Shown piece after piece: positions 15,061 through 22,980 of a stretch of DNA of 50,340 nucleotides. Every line of letters starts with the position of its first letter. Positions within the stretch are counted from its first letter, which is position 1. Made by a program: the position numbers and the translations under genes. This DNA comes from CAZWVR01 sp964637235 (GTDB lineage Bacteria > Bacteroidota > Bacteroidia > Bacteroidales > S143-33), in contig CAZWVR010000003.1 in NCBI GenBank assembly GCA_964637235.1, positions 1 through 50,340 of the forward strand. Direction: 5' to 3'. A model generated the notes under the pieces. That model was not told where the DNA came from and ran no database searches. It was given only the letters and a program-made list of their open reading frames with translations.

Positions 15061-16680
15061 TTAAAGTTGAGGACCTACTTTTGCAAGTTTTTTTCCTTCT
15101 TCGTTATCCATAAATTGTTTAAAGTTTTCAATGAATTTTTCAGCAAGTTCTATACGCATTTTATCGTAAGCATCTTTATCTTCCCATGTGTTTCTCGGGT
15201 TTAAGATTTTGGGGTCAATTCCGGGAATTTCCTTAGGAATAGCTAAATTAAATACATCAAAGTTTTCATATTCAACGTTTAGAAGTGTTCCATCGAGGAT
15301 TGCGTCAATAATTTTACGGGTAATAGGTAAATCCATTCGTTTACCTACTCCATAAGGACCGCCTGTCCATCCGGTATTTACGAGCCAAGCTTGTGAGTTA
15401 TGCTCTTCCATTTTTTTGACGAGGACTTCTGCATATACAGTGGGATGTAGCAGTAAGAAAGCGGCACCAAATGCAGCTGAGAATGTTGGTACAGGTTCCT
15501 TAATGCCTCGTTCTGTACCGGCGACTTTTGCTGTATAACCGTTCAAGAAATAGTATTTAGTTTGTTCTTTTGTTAGTTTAGCTACTGGCGGTAGTACTCC
15601 GAATGCATCAGCAGTAAGGAAAATTACATTTTTGGGGTGTCCTCCTTTTGATGGGATTACAGCATTAGGAATGTGGTATATAGGATATGAAACTCGTGTG
15701 TTTTCTGTTTTTGAGCTATCGGAGAAGTCAACTTTACCGTTTTCGTCAACAACTACATTTTCTAAGAGAGCATTTCTTTTGATAGCGTTGTATATCATTG
15801 GTTCTTTTTCAGGATCTAAGTTAATGACCTTGGCGTAGCAGCCGCCTTCAAAGTTAAATACGCCATCGTCGTCCCAACCGTGTTCGTCGTCGCCAATGAG
15901 TTTACGTTTCGGATCGGCTGAAAGGGTAGTTTTTCCTGTACCTGAGAGGCCAAAGAATATAGCAGTATCACCTTTTTCTCCCATATTTGCTGAGCAGTGC
16001 ATAGAAGCGATACCTTTTAGAGGTAGGTAATAGTTCATAATTGAGAAAAATCCTTTTTTGATTTCGCCGCCGTACCATGTTCCGCCTATTGCAGCGCGTC
16101 CTTCTTTGAGGTTAAATACGACATAAACTTCGCTGTTCAGTCCATGCTCTTGCCATTTAGGGTCAGTAGTTTTCGGAGCATGTAGCATTACAAAGTCTGG
16201 TTCAAAATCTTTTAGTTCTTCTTCTGTTGGGCGGATAAACATATTTTTTACAAAATGTGCAGCCCAAGCAATATTTGTAATTACTCTTATTTTTAGGCGT
16301 GTATCTTCGTTAGCCCCGGCAAAGGCGTCCATTACGTATAGTTTTTTGGAGCCAGATAGGGCTTTTGCAGAGTTTTGCCATAAATCTTGCCAAACTTGCT
16401 CTGATATAGGTTTATTATCGGAGCTTGTTCTTTGTTCATTGCGCCACCATATATTATGCTCTGATGTAGGTTCTTTTACTATATATTTATCTTTTGGCGA
16501 GCGTCCTGTAAATATGCCTGTATCTACTGCTACTGCACCGAACTCAGTGACTACGCCTTTTTCGTAGCCTTCATTAGAGGGATCTGTTTCGTGTTCAAAA
16601 AGTAAATCGTAAGATGGATTGTAGTAAACTTCATTTACTGAAGTTATTCCATACTGGGATAAATCGATTTGTTTGTCCAT
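15061..16680 (-). CDS. pckA: Phosphoenolpyruvate carboxykinase (ATP)
   Basis: PckA interconverts oxaloacetate plus ATP with phosphoenolpyruvate, CO2 and ADP. In fermenting Bacteroidota it often runs in the CO2-fixing direction on the way to succinate. The 539-aa length is normal. Clear motifs are the kinase P-loop GLSGTGKTTL at 244-253, the metal-site segment GDDEHGW soon after, and RSPKDKYIV near residue 60. It is a monocistronic-looking gene with about 150 nt of non-coding sequence upstream and the inverted repeat directly downstream. No exact TAnnTTTG box is seen upstream. Confidence 0.97.
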   Translation of the reverse strand: MDKQIDLSQYGITSVNEVYYNPSYDLLFEHETDPSNEGYEKGVVTEFGAVAVDTGIFTGRSPKDKYIVKEPTSEHNIWWRNEQRTSSDNKPISEQVWQDLWQNSAKALSGSKKLYVMDAFAGANEDTRLKIRVITNIAWAAHFVKNMFIRPTEEELKDFEPDFVMLHAPKTTDPKWQEHGLNSEVYVVFNLKEGRAAIGGTWYGGEIKKGFFSIMNYYLPLKGIASMHCSANMGEKGDTAIFFGLSGTGKTTLSADPKRKLIGDDEHGWDDDGVFNFEGGCYAKVINLDPEKEPMIYNAIKRNALLENVVVDENGKVDFSDSSKTENTRVSYPIYHIPNAVIPSKGGHPKNVIFLTADAFGVLPPVAKLTKEQTKYYFLNGYTAKVAGTERGIKEPVPTFSAAFGAAFLLLHPTVYAEVLVKKMEEHNSQAWLVNTGWTGGPYGVGKRMDLPITRKIIDAILDGTLLNVEYENFDVFNLAIPKEIPGIDPKILNPRNTWEDKDAYDKMRIELAEKFIENFKQFMDNEEGKKLAKVGPQL

Positions 16681-16829
16681 AATTTTAAAAATTTTAGCAG
16701 TTTACTTTCAAAAAAAGTAAAAAATACTATTTTAAGGAAGCAAATTATTCTATTAGAGAAAATAGATAAAAATGTTTTTTAAAGCTATTTTTTGTTTTGC
16801 AGAATTATATCTGCTGTAATTTTGACCAA

Positions 16830-17624
16830 TTATTTTTTTCTGAACATATCTGTTTTATTATCGTAGTTAATGAAATATGTACCTGGCTCTAAATCAGACA
16901 CATCTATTTTATAGCCATATCCTTTCTTTTTTAGACGACCATAGTAGTCATATATTTCATAGTCAGTAGGTACAGAAAAGGTGATATATTTACCTACTCT
17001 TTCGTTTTTGCCAGGTTTCATTCTTACAGGAGGTTCTGGATTATTGTATTTTACTTCCGGTGAGTATCGAGGTTTTTTAGTATAATCAATTTGTTTAACT
17101 CTGAATATATTTAATCCACTTGTAAAATGCACATTTACAGTATATGTATGATAACCTTGTGTTCCTTTACCTTTTACTGTGGCTATTGGTACCCATTTAT
17201 TCCATTTATATTGTTCTACGATAAATGGTAGTGAGCCTATTTCTCCTGAGGTAATCCAGATTAGTTTGCCGCTTTTATCAACTTTTATACTTTCAATATT
17301 GAATGTACTTTTTGGTTGTAATACTTCTGGGTTCAGGACTTTTGGGGTGCAACCGTCATGGTAATATATATCTACTACAACTTTATCGCCGAGTTTAAAG
17401 TTATATACGGAAAGGTCAATTTCAAAGGCACTTGAATTTATTTCATCAGTAGTTATTTGGCCATTTACTTTTACTTCATAGATGCAAAATCCTACACCTG
17501 TGGGTGAAAAGGGATTTAGTATATATAAATTATCTCCTTGGTATATTCCTTCTAAATGAATAACACCTGCTTTTAGTCCGATATAGGAAAAGATGAATGC
17601 AAATAGCAATAGTCTTGACTTCAT
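16830..17624 (-). CDS. Secreted protein with a C-terminal type IX-style sorting tail
   Basis: The 264-aa protein begins with a signal peptide (1 to about 19). The middle has no recognised catalytic motif and looks beta-rich. The last 60 or so residues follow the pattern of Bacteroidota secretion tails: a strand ending YEIYDYYGRLKKKG, then IDVSDLEPGTYFINY and a final basic MFRKK. Such tails direct export through the type IX system, and porZ in this window supports that system being present. It has its own promoter (TTTG, 19 nt, TAACTTTG) just after ispG. Its function is unknown; a surface or adhesive role is a guess only. Confidence 0.75.
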   Translation of the reverse strand: MKSRLLLFAFIFSYIGLKAGVIHLEGIYQGDNLYILNPFSPTGVGFCIYEVKVNGQITTDEINSSAFEIDLSVYNFKLGDKVVVDIYYHDGCTPKVLNPEVLQPKSTFNIESIKVDKSGKLIWITSGEIGSLPFIVEQYKWNKWVPIATVKGKGTQGYHTYTVNVHFTSGLNIFRVKQIDYTKKPRYSPEVKYNNPEPPVRMKPGKNERVGKYITFSVPTDYEIYDYYGRLKKKGYGYKIDVSDLEPGTYFINYDNKTDMFRKK

Positions 17625-17683
17625 TGTATTTTACTGATTTATAGGCAATTAAATTAAATAAAGATAGTTTTAAAATTTAGATA

Positions 17684-17714
17684 CAAAGTTAATTTTTTTT
17701 AATCTTAAATCAAA
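17684..17714 (-). promoter_or_regulatory. Bacteroidota promoter for the secreted tail-bearing protein
   Basis: On the minus strand a -33 TTTG (plus 17711-17714 CAAA) is followed after 19 nt by TAACTTTG (plus 17684-17691 CAAAGTTA). This fits the TTTG-N19-21-TAnnTTTG consensus. It lies about 60 nt before the start at 17624 and just beyond the ispG stop at 17720, so the gene is separable from terC-ispG. Confidence 0.75.
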
Positions 17715-17719
17715 AATAA

Positions 17720-19534
17720 TTATTTATCAGTCCACTTACCGCTTTCTTTTATTAAATTTACAAGTTCTTCAATTGCGTATTTTTGGTCTATTGTTTTAAC
17801 AGGTTTTTGTCCTTTATAAAGAGTAATTTTTCCGGGAGAAGCTCCGACATAACCGAAATCTGCGTCAAGCATTTCCCCGGGACCATTAACAATGCAGCCC
17901 ATTATAGCTATTTTTATCCCTTTTAAGTGAGAAGTTGCTTTTTTTACTTCTTCTGTAACTTTTTGTAAATCAAATAGTGTTCTAGCACACCCGGGGCATG
18001 AGATATATTCAGCCTTTGTGATTCTTCTACCTGTACTTTGAAGAATTGTATATGCAATGTTAGAAAGTTTTTCAGGATTTATATTTTCACTTTGTATAAA
18101 TAGTCCGTCTATTATTCCGTCTATTAGGAGAATGCCGCTATCGGAAGCTATTTCAATAGCAATATCTTCTTCTGAACTTGTTTTTTTATTGAAATGTAGT
18201 ATTAGAGGTAAATCAATTTTTTGTTTTCGTAGTTTATATGCAGCAAGACGTGTTTCTCCTACTACATTATATGTTTGAGGTTTGAATACAAGGGTAATTT
18301 GTTTTTCTTTTTTCAATTTTGATATGAATTCTTTGGTGATATCATTTAGGGTGAAGATTATAAATTTTTCTTGTGGTATTTTGTTTTTTATGAAGTCGTC
18401 AGCTTGCAGTAGTGGGTATATATTTTCATTTTTTGTATTGTTTTGCCAAATTTTAAAAGGTACTATCAGTTTTGTATTTTCTATATTTTGTGGAATTTCG
18501 GTTGTATAGAAATAATCTGGAACTCTGTCGAGATTTTCTACTTTAAATAAATCTGTGATTACTAACGGGGTATATTTATTGATATTTTTGGGAGTATGAT
18601 AGTATGAGAAAAATTCCTCTTGGATATTTTCTAATTTTGGCGCATTTTTATATTTTTCAATATGCTCTATAATTTTCCAGCATGCAGGTAGTTCGTTTTC
18701 TGGGGGTTCTGTTAAAGAGACACGTATAGTATCGCCTATTCCGTCAATAAGCAAGCCGCCTATTCCTATTGCAGATTTAATTCTACCTTCAATACCATTG
18801 CCAGCTTCTGTTACTCCTAAATGAATAGGGTAATCCATACCTTCTTCATACATTTTTTTGATTAGGAGGCGGTTAGAGTATATCATTACAGCTGGATTAC
18901 TAGCTTTTATGGATATTATTATCTCTTTAAAGTCATATTTTTTGGCTATTCTGAGGTATTCCATAGTGGCTTCAACAAGCCCTTCTACTGTATTTCCGTA
19001 TCTGTATATAATTCTATCGGATAGGGAGCCATAATTTGTGCCTATGCGAATGCTTCTGCCATATTTTTTTGCTTGTTTGAAAAATTCTTTTAATATTTCG
19101 TCTATTTTTTGGAGTTCTGCATTGTATAGCTCATCTGTTATTTTTTTATTTCGTATTTTTTTATCCACAAAATTTCCTGGGTTTATTCTTATTTTTTCAA
19201 AGTATTTCAGAGATTCAAATGCTACTTTGGCATTAAAGTGTACATCTGCTACTAAGGGTTTATCTCCTACCCCTTTTTCGTGCATTTTTCTTTTAATTTC
19301 TTCTGCGGCTTCTACGTCCATAAGGGTCGGTACAGAAATTCTTACATAGTCAGCCCCATTTCTTATTATTGCTATTATTTGTTCTGTGGTCTTTTCTACA
19401 TCTTTTGTATCTGTATCTGTCATTGATTGAACTCTGATAGGGTAGTGTCCTCCTACTGGAACATTTCCTACATATACGATTGATGTTTTAAAACGTTTAT
19501 AGTTTGTTAAACTTGGTATAAAATTATTTTTCAT
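17720..19534 (-). CDS. ispG: 4-hydroxy-3-methylbut-2-enyl diphosphate synthase IspG (long form)
   Basis: IspG (GcpE) is the iron-sulfur enzyme that reduces MEcPP to HMBPP in the MEP isoprenoid pathway. The 604-aa protein is longer than the approx. 370-aa E. coli form because of a central insertion between the TIM-barrel (about 15-290) and the [4Fe-4S] domain, as in plants, Chlamydia and Bacteroidota. Cluster residues are in CPGCART and in the GCIVNGPGE segment near the C-terminus. The start at 19534 is preferred over an in-frame ATG at 19561, which overlaps terC more. It overlaps the terC stop by 11 nt, so the two are translated from one message. ispD is also in this window. Confidence 0.95.
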   Translation of the reverse strand: MKNNFIPSLTNYKRFKTSIVYVGNVPVGGHYPIRVQSMTDTDTKDVEKTTEQIIAIIRNGADYVRISVPTLMDVEAAEEIKRKMHEKGVGDKPLVADVHFNAKVAFESLKYFEKIRINPGNFVDKKIRNKKITDELYNAELQKIDEILKEFFKQAKKYGRSIRIGTNYGSLSDRIIYRYGNTVEGLVEATMEYLRIAKKYDFKEIIISIKASNPAVMIYSNRLLIKKMYEEGMDYPIHLGVTEAGNGIEGRIKSAIGIGGLLIDGIGDTIRVSLTEPPENELPACWKIIEHIEKYKNAPKLENIQEEFFSYYHTPKNINKYTPLVITDLFKVENLDRVPDYFYTTEIPQNIENTKLIVPFKIWQNNTKNENIYPLLQADDFIKNKIPQEKFIIFTLNDITKEFISKLKKEKQITLVFKPQTYNVVGETRLAAYKLRKQKIDLPLILHFNKKTSSEEDIAIEIASDSGILLIDGIIDGLFIQSENINPEKLSNIAYTILQSTGRRITKAEYISCPGCARTLFDLQKVTEEVKKATSHLKGIKIAIMGCIVNGPGEMLDADFGYVGASPGKITLYKGQKPVKTIDQKYAIEELVNLIKESGKWTDK

Positions 19535-20351
19535 TATTTTGGTTTTGCTGGTTAATTTCATCTTTTATTTTAGGGTTTAATTTTATTGGTCTAAATTTCT
19601 GCCGGTTGACTCTTAGATTTATGAATTCTACTGCCATTGAAAAGAATAGTGCAAAATATATATAGCCTCTTGGTATATCCAAATGCACTGCGTCCAAAAT
19701 TAGAGTAAATCCTATCAAAATCAAAAAAGAAAGTGCTAAAATTTCCATACTGGGGTGTAATTTCATAAAATCACCTAATTTTTTTGTAAAAATCATCATT
19801 ATTATTACAGCTATTATGACCGACAATATCATTGCTGGTAGGTTATCTGTGATACCTATGGCTGTTAATATTGAATCGAATGAGAAAACAATATCTACGG
19901 CTATAATTTGTATAATTATGGAAAATAATGAATGAGTTTTTGGCTCAATTTCTTTGCTTTCTCCTTCCATTTTATGGAATATTTCCGAAACTGTTTTGCT
20001 TATTAGAAATAAGCCTCCGATTAAAAGTATAATCTCTCTTATACCAATAGTATGGATTAGGAGACTAAGTTTTACTGAAATTTGCTCGGTTTTTTTATAT
20101 AATTCAATTACTTGTGTATAGTCCATGTTTGGGATAGGGAATAAAGGTTGTTTTAAGTTATCTATTATCCACACTAAGCTGCTCAAAAGGAGTATTCTTA
20201 CAAATATTGCTCCTGTCATTCCGATAATTATAGCTTTATTACGTTTTTTTTCTTTAAGCCGGTTAGAAACTATACTTATAAAAATGATGTTATCTATACC
20301 CAAAATTAATTCTAATATTATTAATGTAATTAAAGCTAAAATAAATTCCAT
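19524..20351 (-). CDS. TerC-family integral membrane protein
   Basis: The 275-aa protein is mostly hydrophobic, with about seven membrane segments. It has the family hallmark LELILGIDNIIFISI at the N-terminus and a second acidic membrane motif AVDIVFSFDSILTAIGIT near residues 150-170. TerC proteins are linked to metal (notably manganese) efflux or metalation of exported proteins, and to tellurite resistance in some settings; which applies here is unknown. It is upstream of and overlaps ispG, a combination with no obvious functional link. A -7 box sits just before the start. Confidence 0.9.
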   Translation of the reverse strand: MEFILALITLIILELILGIDNIIFISIVSNRLKEKKRNKAIIIGMTGAIFVRILLLSSLVWIIDNLKQPLFPIPNMDYTQVIELYKKTEQISVKLSLLIHTIGIREIILLIGGLFLISKTVSEIFHKMEGESKEIEPKTHSLFSIIIQIIAVDIVFSFDSILTAIGITDNLPAMILSVIIAVIIMMIFTKKLGDFMKLHPSMEILALSFLILIGFTLILDAVHLDIPRGYIYFALFFSMAVEFINLRVNRQKFRPIKLNPKIKDEINQQNQNNEK

Positions 20352-20364
20352 AAACTACTTTTTT

Positions 20365-20372
20365 CAAAGTTA
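20365..20372 (-). promoter_or_regulatory. Bacteroidota -7 promoter box for terC-ispG
   Basis: The minus strand reads TAACTTTG, matching TAnnTTTG, 13 nt before the terC start at 20351. No clear TTTG is seen 19-21 nt further upstream. The rest of the gap to 20601 is AT-rich and holds no other feature that I can support. Confidence 0.5.
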
Positions 20373-20601
20373 GATAAAAAAATCTTTTTATGAAAGCCTT
20401 TGCTATATATTTTTCAACTTTCTGGTAATTAGATTAGTGTGATTTTTGAAATAAAGTTTTTTTATTGAAAATCAATTTATTATTTAGAAAGTAAAACAAG
20501 ATTAGCCTAAATACAAGTTGTTTTTACAAAATATCAAAGTTAGAATGCATTTTTGGCACGTTTTTGGTATTTGATATAACAGAAACTTAAAATAAAAAAA
20601 T

Positions 20602-20802
20602 ATGGAAAATTTCATAAGAGTTGAAAGGGCTAAGAAGAAAATTACACAAGCCGAATTGGCTGAAAAAGTTAATGTTTCCAGACAAACCATTCATGCTATT
20701 GAAACAGGTAAATTTATACCTTCTACTGTATTAGCTCTTAAAATTGCTAAATTTTTCAATGTAAAAATTGAGGATTTGTTTAAATTGGAGGAGAACGATT
20801 GA
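20602..20802 (+). CDS. Small XRE-family helix-turn-helix regulator
   Basis: This 66-aa protein is a single Cro/CI-type DNA-binding domain. It begins IRVERAKKKITQAELAEKVNVSRQTI, with the recognition helix around SRQTIHAIETGKFIPS, and ends in NVKIEDLFKLEE. It resembles the small YgzD-type regulators that normally sit beside a membrane protein or toxin gene. Here nothing on the same strand follows; instead a three-tier hairpin starts at its stop codon, and the next gene is convergent. Its target is unknown. It may regulate itself, the terC promoter region upstream, or the convergent cassette. Confidence 0.9.
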   Translation: MENFIRVERAKKKITQAELAEKVNVSRQTIHAIETGKFIPSTVLALKIAKFFNVKIEDLFKLEEND

Positions 20803-20892
20803 AAAGGGGCTATGAATTCTTCCGGGCTACTTTTTTAGTTGGTACAGGGAAATTGTTATGCTCTCTGCTGGTAGCCCATTATAGCCCCTTTT
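20802..20892. ncRNA. Three-tier hairpin between convergent genes (terminator or structured RNA)
   Basis: Three nested stems share one axis. The outer stem is AAAAGGGGCTAT (20802-20813) with ATAGCCCCTTTT (20881-20892), 12 bp. The middle stem is GGGCTAC (20824-20830) with GTAGCCC (20871-20877), 7 bp. The inner stem is CAGGGA (20845-20850) with TCTCTG (20862-20867), 6 bp with one G-U. T-runs flank both sides, so it can end transcripts from both the HTH gene and the convergent 123-aa gene. It is far larger than needed for that. Confidence 0.65.
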
Positions 20893-20893
20893 T

Positions 20894-21265
20894 TTATATG
20901 AATAAGTCTTCTTCTCTATAAGTATTTGAATAGGTTTTTGTCTCTTTATCAGTCTTTTTCCCAGACTTTTTAAATGCCATAAAAGAGCTGAGGGCTGTGC
21001 CAAGTCCACTTAAAAAAGGTAGTATCAGTTTTTTAATGCCGTGATTGGAAAATAAATTTGGGATATATTGCCAAAAGGTTCCTTCCAACTTCAAAGTTTT
21101 TATTACTTCTTTTGTAATATATTCAGCAGAAAGATCGTTTTCTAAATCTTTTAGATGTTTATCTAATAGTTTTTTACGTAAAAATATTTTTTTGTGCAGT
21201 CTTTTTTTATATCTCTGCAAATCGTTAAGATTTCTTACTCTTGCTAATATTTTTTTGTCTTTCAT
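20894..21265 (-). CDS. Unknown basic protein in a YtxH/holin-like cassette
   Basis: The 123-aa protein is very basic at its N-terminus (many Lys and Arg in residues 1-45). It has a short hydrophobic stretch at about 78-95 (IKKLILPFLSGLGTALSSFMAF) that could contact the membrane, and a polar Thr/Lys tail. I do not recognise the family. Its start lies inside the end of the holin-like gene (41-nt overlap), so the two are translationally linked. Its stop is two bases from the three-tier hairpin. A membrane-associated partner of the holin-like protein is a reasonable inference. Confidence 0.6.
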   Translation of the reverse strand: MKDKKILARVRNLNDLQRYKKRLHKKIFLRKKLLDKHLKDLENDLSAEYITKEVIKTLKLEGTFWQYIPNLFSNHGIKKLILPFLSGLGTALSSFMAFKKSGKKTDKETKTYSNTYREEDLFI

Positions 21266-21620
21266 TTTTATCTAAGTTAAAAAATATGGAAAGAAAAATT
21301 CTTAATAAAGGATTTGTTATAAGAGTATGACGCATTAAAAGTATTATAAGGGCAATAATTAGTGCTCCTGCGGAGGTAGCTAAAAAGCCCCAATACCATG
21401 CTCCCCATAATTTACCTAAGTATAAACTTAGCGCTATTAGTAAAAATAAAAATACAAAAGAGAAAACCATTCCTAATATTGCCCAAAGGATTATTCTGCT
21501 ATATACCTCGACTATTTTTTCAACAGTTTCGGCTTTTAGATAATCAAATTTTAGTTCAATATATCTGCGTATATCCTTAGAGATTTTATTTAGATGTTCC
21601 GATAAGTTTTTTTCTGCCAT
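21225..21620 (-). CDS. Phage holin superfamily III-like small membrane protein
   Basis: The 131-aa protein has a charged N-terminal helix (residues 1-35, ISKDIRRYIELKFDYLKAETVEKI). Two transmembrane helices follow at about 42-68 and 74-97, with a basic tail. This layout matches the holin-X/Phage_holin_3_6 group of chromosomal proteins found with YtxH genes in Bacteroidota; these are not lysis holins by evidence. The N-terminal amphipathic segment may bind the membrane surface. It overlaps the following 123-aa gene and follows ytxH-like gene by about 70 nt with a hairpin between. Confidence 0.75.
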   Translation of the reverse strand: MAEKNLSEHLNKISKDIRRYIELKFDYLKAETVEKIVEVYSRIILWAILGMVFSFVFLFLLIALSLYLGKLWGAWYWGFLATSAGALIIALIILLMRHTLITNPLLRIFLSIFFNLDKNERQKNISKSKKS

Positions 21621-21650
21621 AAATGGTAATTTTCAAAGCCTCAATTTATA

Positions 21651-21677
21651 AAAGCGGGGCATTCATTACCCCGCTTT
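21651..21677 (-). terminator. Hairpin after the YtxH-domain gene
   Basis: AAAGCGGGG (21651-21659) pairs with CCCCGCTTT (21669-21677), 9 bp around a 9-nt loop. On the minus strand it is followed by TTTTATAAATT. It lies between the YtxH gene stop (21692) and the holin-like start (21620), so it may reduce read-through and set different levels within the cassette. Confidence 0.65.
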
Positions 21678-21691
21678 AAATCCATTTCATT

Positions 21692-21895
21692 TTACTCTTC
21701 CGTAGCTGGTTTTTCTTTTTTCTTTTTTAGCTTTTCATAAACTTCTTTTCCTTTATCAGCGTATTCGTCAAATTTTTCACGTATAAGTTTTCGTGTGTCT
21801 TCGCCTTTTTCAGGAGCTAAAAGTAATCCTAATGTTGCGCCTGTGAGTGCTCCTGCTATGAAACCCAAAAGAAATTTTGTTGTAGTATTGCTCAT
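21692..21895 (-). CDS. YtxH-domain envelope stress protein
   Basis: The 67-aa protein has one N-terminal membrane helix rich in Gly and Ala (FLLGFIAGALTGATLGLLLAP). The hallmark LLAPEKGEDTRKLIREKFDEY follows, then a Lys/Glu tail. YtxH proteins are small, often stress-induced membrane proteins of unknown activity. A -7 box TAGATTTG (minus strand, 21917-21924) lies 21 nt upstream. It is the first gene of a three-gene minus-strand cassette. Confidence 0.88.
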   Translation of the reverse strand: MSNTTTKFLLGFIAGALTGATLGLLLAPEKGEDTRKLIREKFDEYADKGKEVYEKLKKKKEKPATEE

Positions 21896-21916
21896 AGCTA
21901 AATCTTTTATTTTTTA

Positions 21917-21924
21917 CAAATCTA
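21917..21924 (-). promoter_or_regulatory. Bacteroidota -7 promoter box for the YtxH cassette
   Basis: The minus strand reads TAGATTTG, an exact TAnnTTTG match, 21 nt before the start at 21895. The closest upstream TTG has a 14-nt spacer, too short for the usual -33 element. Confidence 0.5.
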
Positions 21925-22113
21925 TGAAAAAAAAATTACAATTGAAAGTCTTTAATAAAAAATTGCTAAATAGCGTTTGACAATTGAGGTATTATATAAG
22001 ATTAGATACTTGGACGGGTTAATAGTTTGCTATAAGCTTTTTGAATATATTGTTAAAAAATTTCGTTTATTTCTTTTATTTAATTGAAAAAGTTATTTTT
22101 ACACAAAAAAAAT

Positions 22114-22968
22114 ATGAAACTATATGCAATAGAAACGGGGACTTTTAAATTAGATGGAGGTGCAATGTTTGGTGTTGTACCTAAAGTACTTTGGAATAAA
22201 ATATATCCTGCGGATGAGAACAATTTATGTACATGGTCTATGCGTGCTTTGCTTATTGATGATGGTAAACGCAGAATTTTGATAGATACTGGCATGGGAG
22301 ACAAACAATCGGATAAATTTTTCGGGCTTTATCATTATACAGATAAAGGCAAAATGCTTAAATCATTAGAGGAGTATGGATACAAACCTGAGGATATTAC
22401 CGATGTTGTACATACCCATTTACATTTTGATCACTGTGGTGGTACTATTAAATACGACGATAAAGGTAATTTAGTACCTACTTTTCCTAATGCTACGATT
22501 TGGGTTAGCAGAGAACATTGGAAAACTGCAACTGAACCAAATCCACGAGAGCGAGCTTCTTTTTTTAAGGAAAATATACTACCAATGCAGCAGAGCGGTA
22601 AGCTTAGATTTATTGAAACCGAGGGACTTCTTTTTGAGAATTTTGAAGTGTTGATTTTTAATGGGCATACTCGGGGGCAAGTCATACCTGTGATAAATGT
22701 AAATGGACATTTTTTGGTATATGGTGGAGATTTATTCCCCTCTTCTGCACATATATATGAGCCTTACATCATGAGTTATGATATGTGTGCTGAACGTACT
22801 TTGGACGATAAAGCTCGCTTTTTTAAAAAGGCGCTGGAAAATAATTACACTATATTTTTTGAGCATGATTATTATAATCAGTGTGCTACTATATATAAAA
22901 CAGAGAAAGGACATAAGGTAAAAGAAACGTTTAATTTGGAGGATTTTTGTAAAAAAGCTGGTTGTTAA
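22114..22968 (+). CDS. MBL-fold metallo-hydrolase
   Basis: The 284-aa protein has the metallo-beta-lactamase metal motif HLHFDH at 102-107, with further His and Asp ligands in FNGHTRG and VYGGDLFP. It resembles lactonase/YtnP-like hydrolases (quorum-signal lactonases belong to the same broad group), but the substrate cannot be set from sequence. There is no signal peptide, so it is cytoplasmic. The start at 22114 is chosen over a TTG at 22084 because the protein aligns from MKLYAIETG. It lies 12 nt before a HAD phosphatase gene; the two probably form an operon. Confidence 0.88.
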   Translation: MKLYAIETGTFKLDGGAMFGVVPKVLWNKIYPADENNLCTWSMRALLIDDGKRRILIDTGMGDKQSDKFFGLYHYTDKGKMLKSLEEYGYKPEDITDVVHTHLHFDHCGGTIKYDDKGNLVPTFPNATIWVSREHWKTATEPNPRERASFFKENILPMQQSGKLRFIETEGLLFENFEVLIFNGHTRGQVIPVINVNGHFLVYGGDLFPSSAHIYEPYIMSYDMCAERTLDDKARFFKKALENNYTIFFEHDYYNQCATIYKTEKGHKVKETFNLEDFCKKAGC

Positions 22969-22980
22969 AAATTATCGCTG

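Noticed and set aside
20827..21009. 60-aa minus-strand frame beside the three-tier hairpin
   Set aside because: It overlaps the 123-aa gene in another frame, with no features of its own; the hairpin explains the region.
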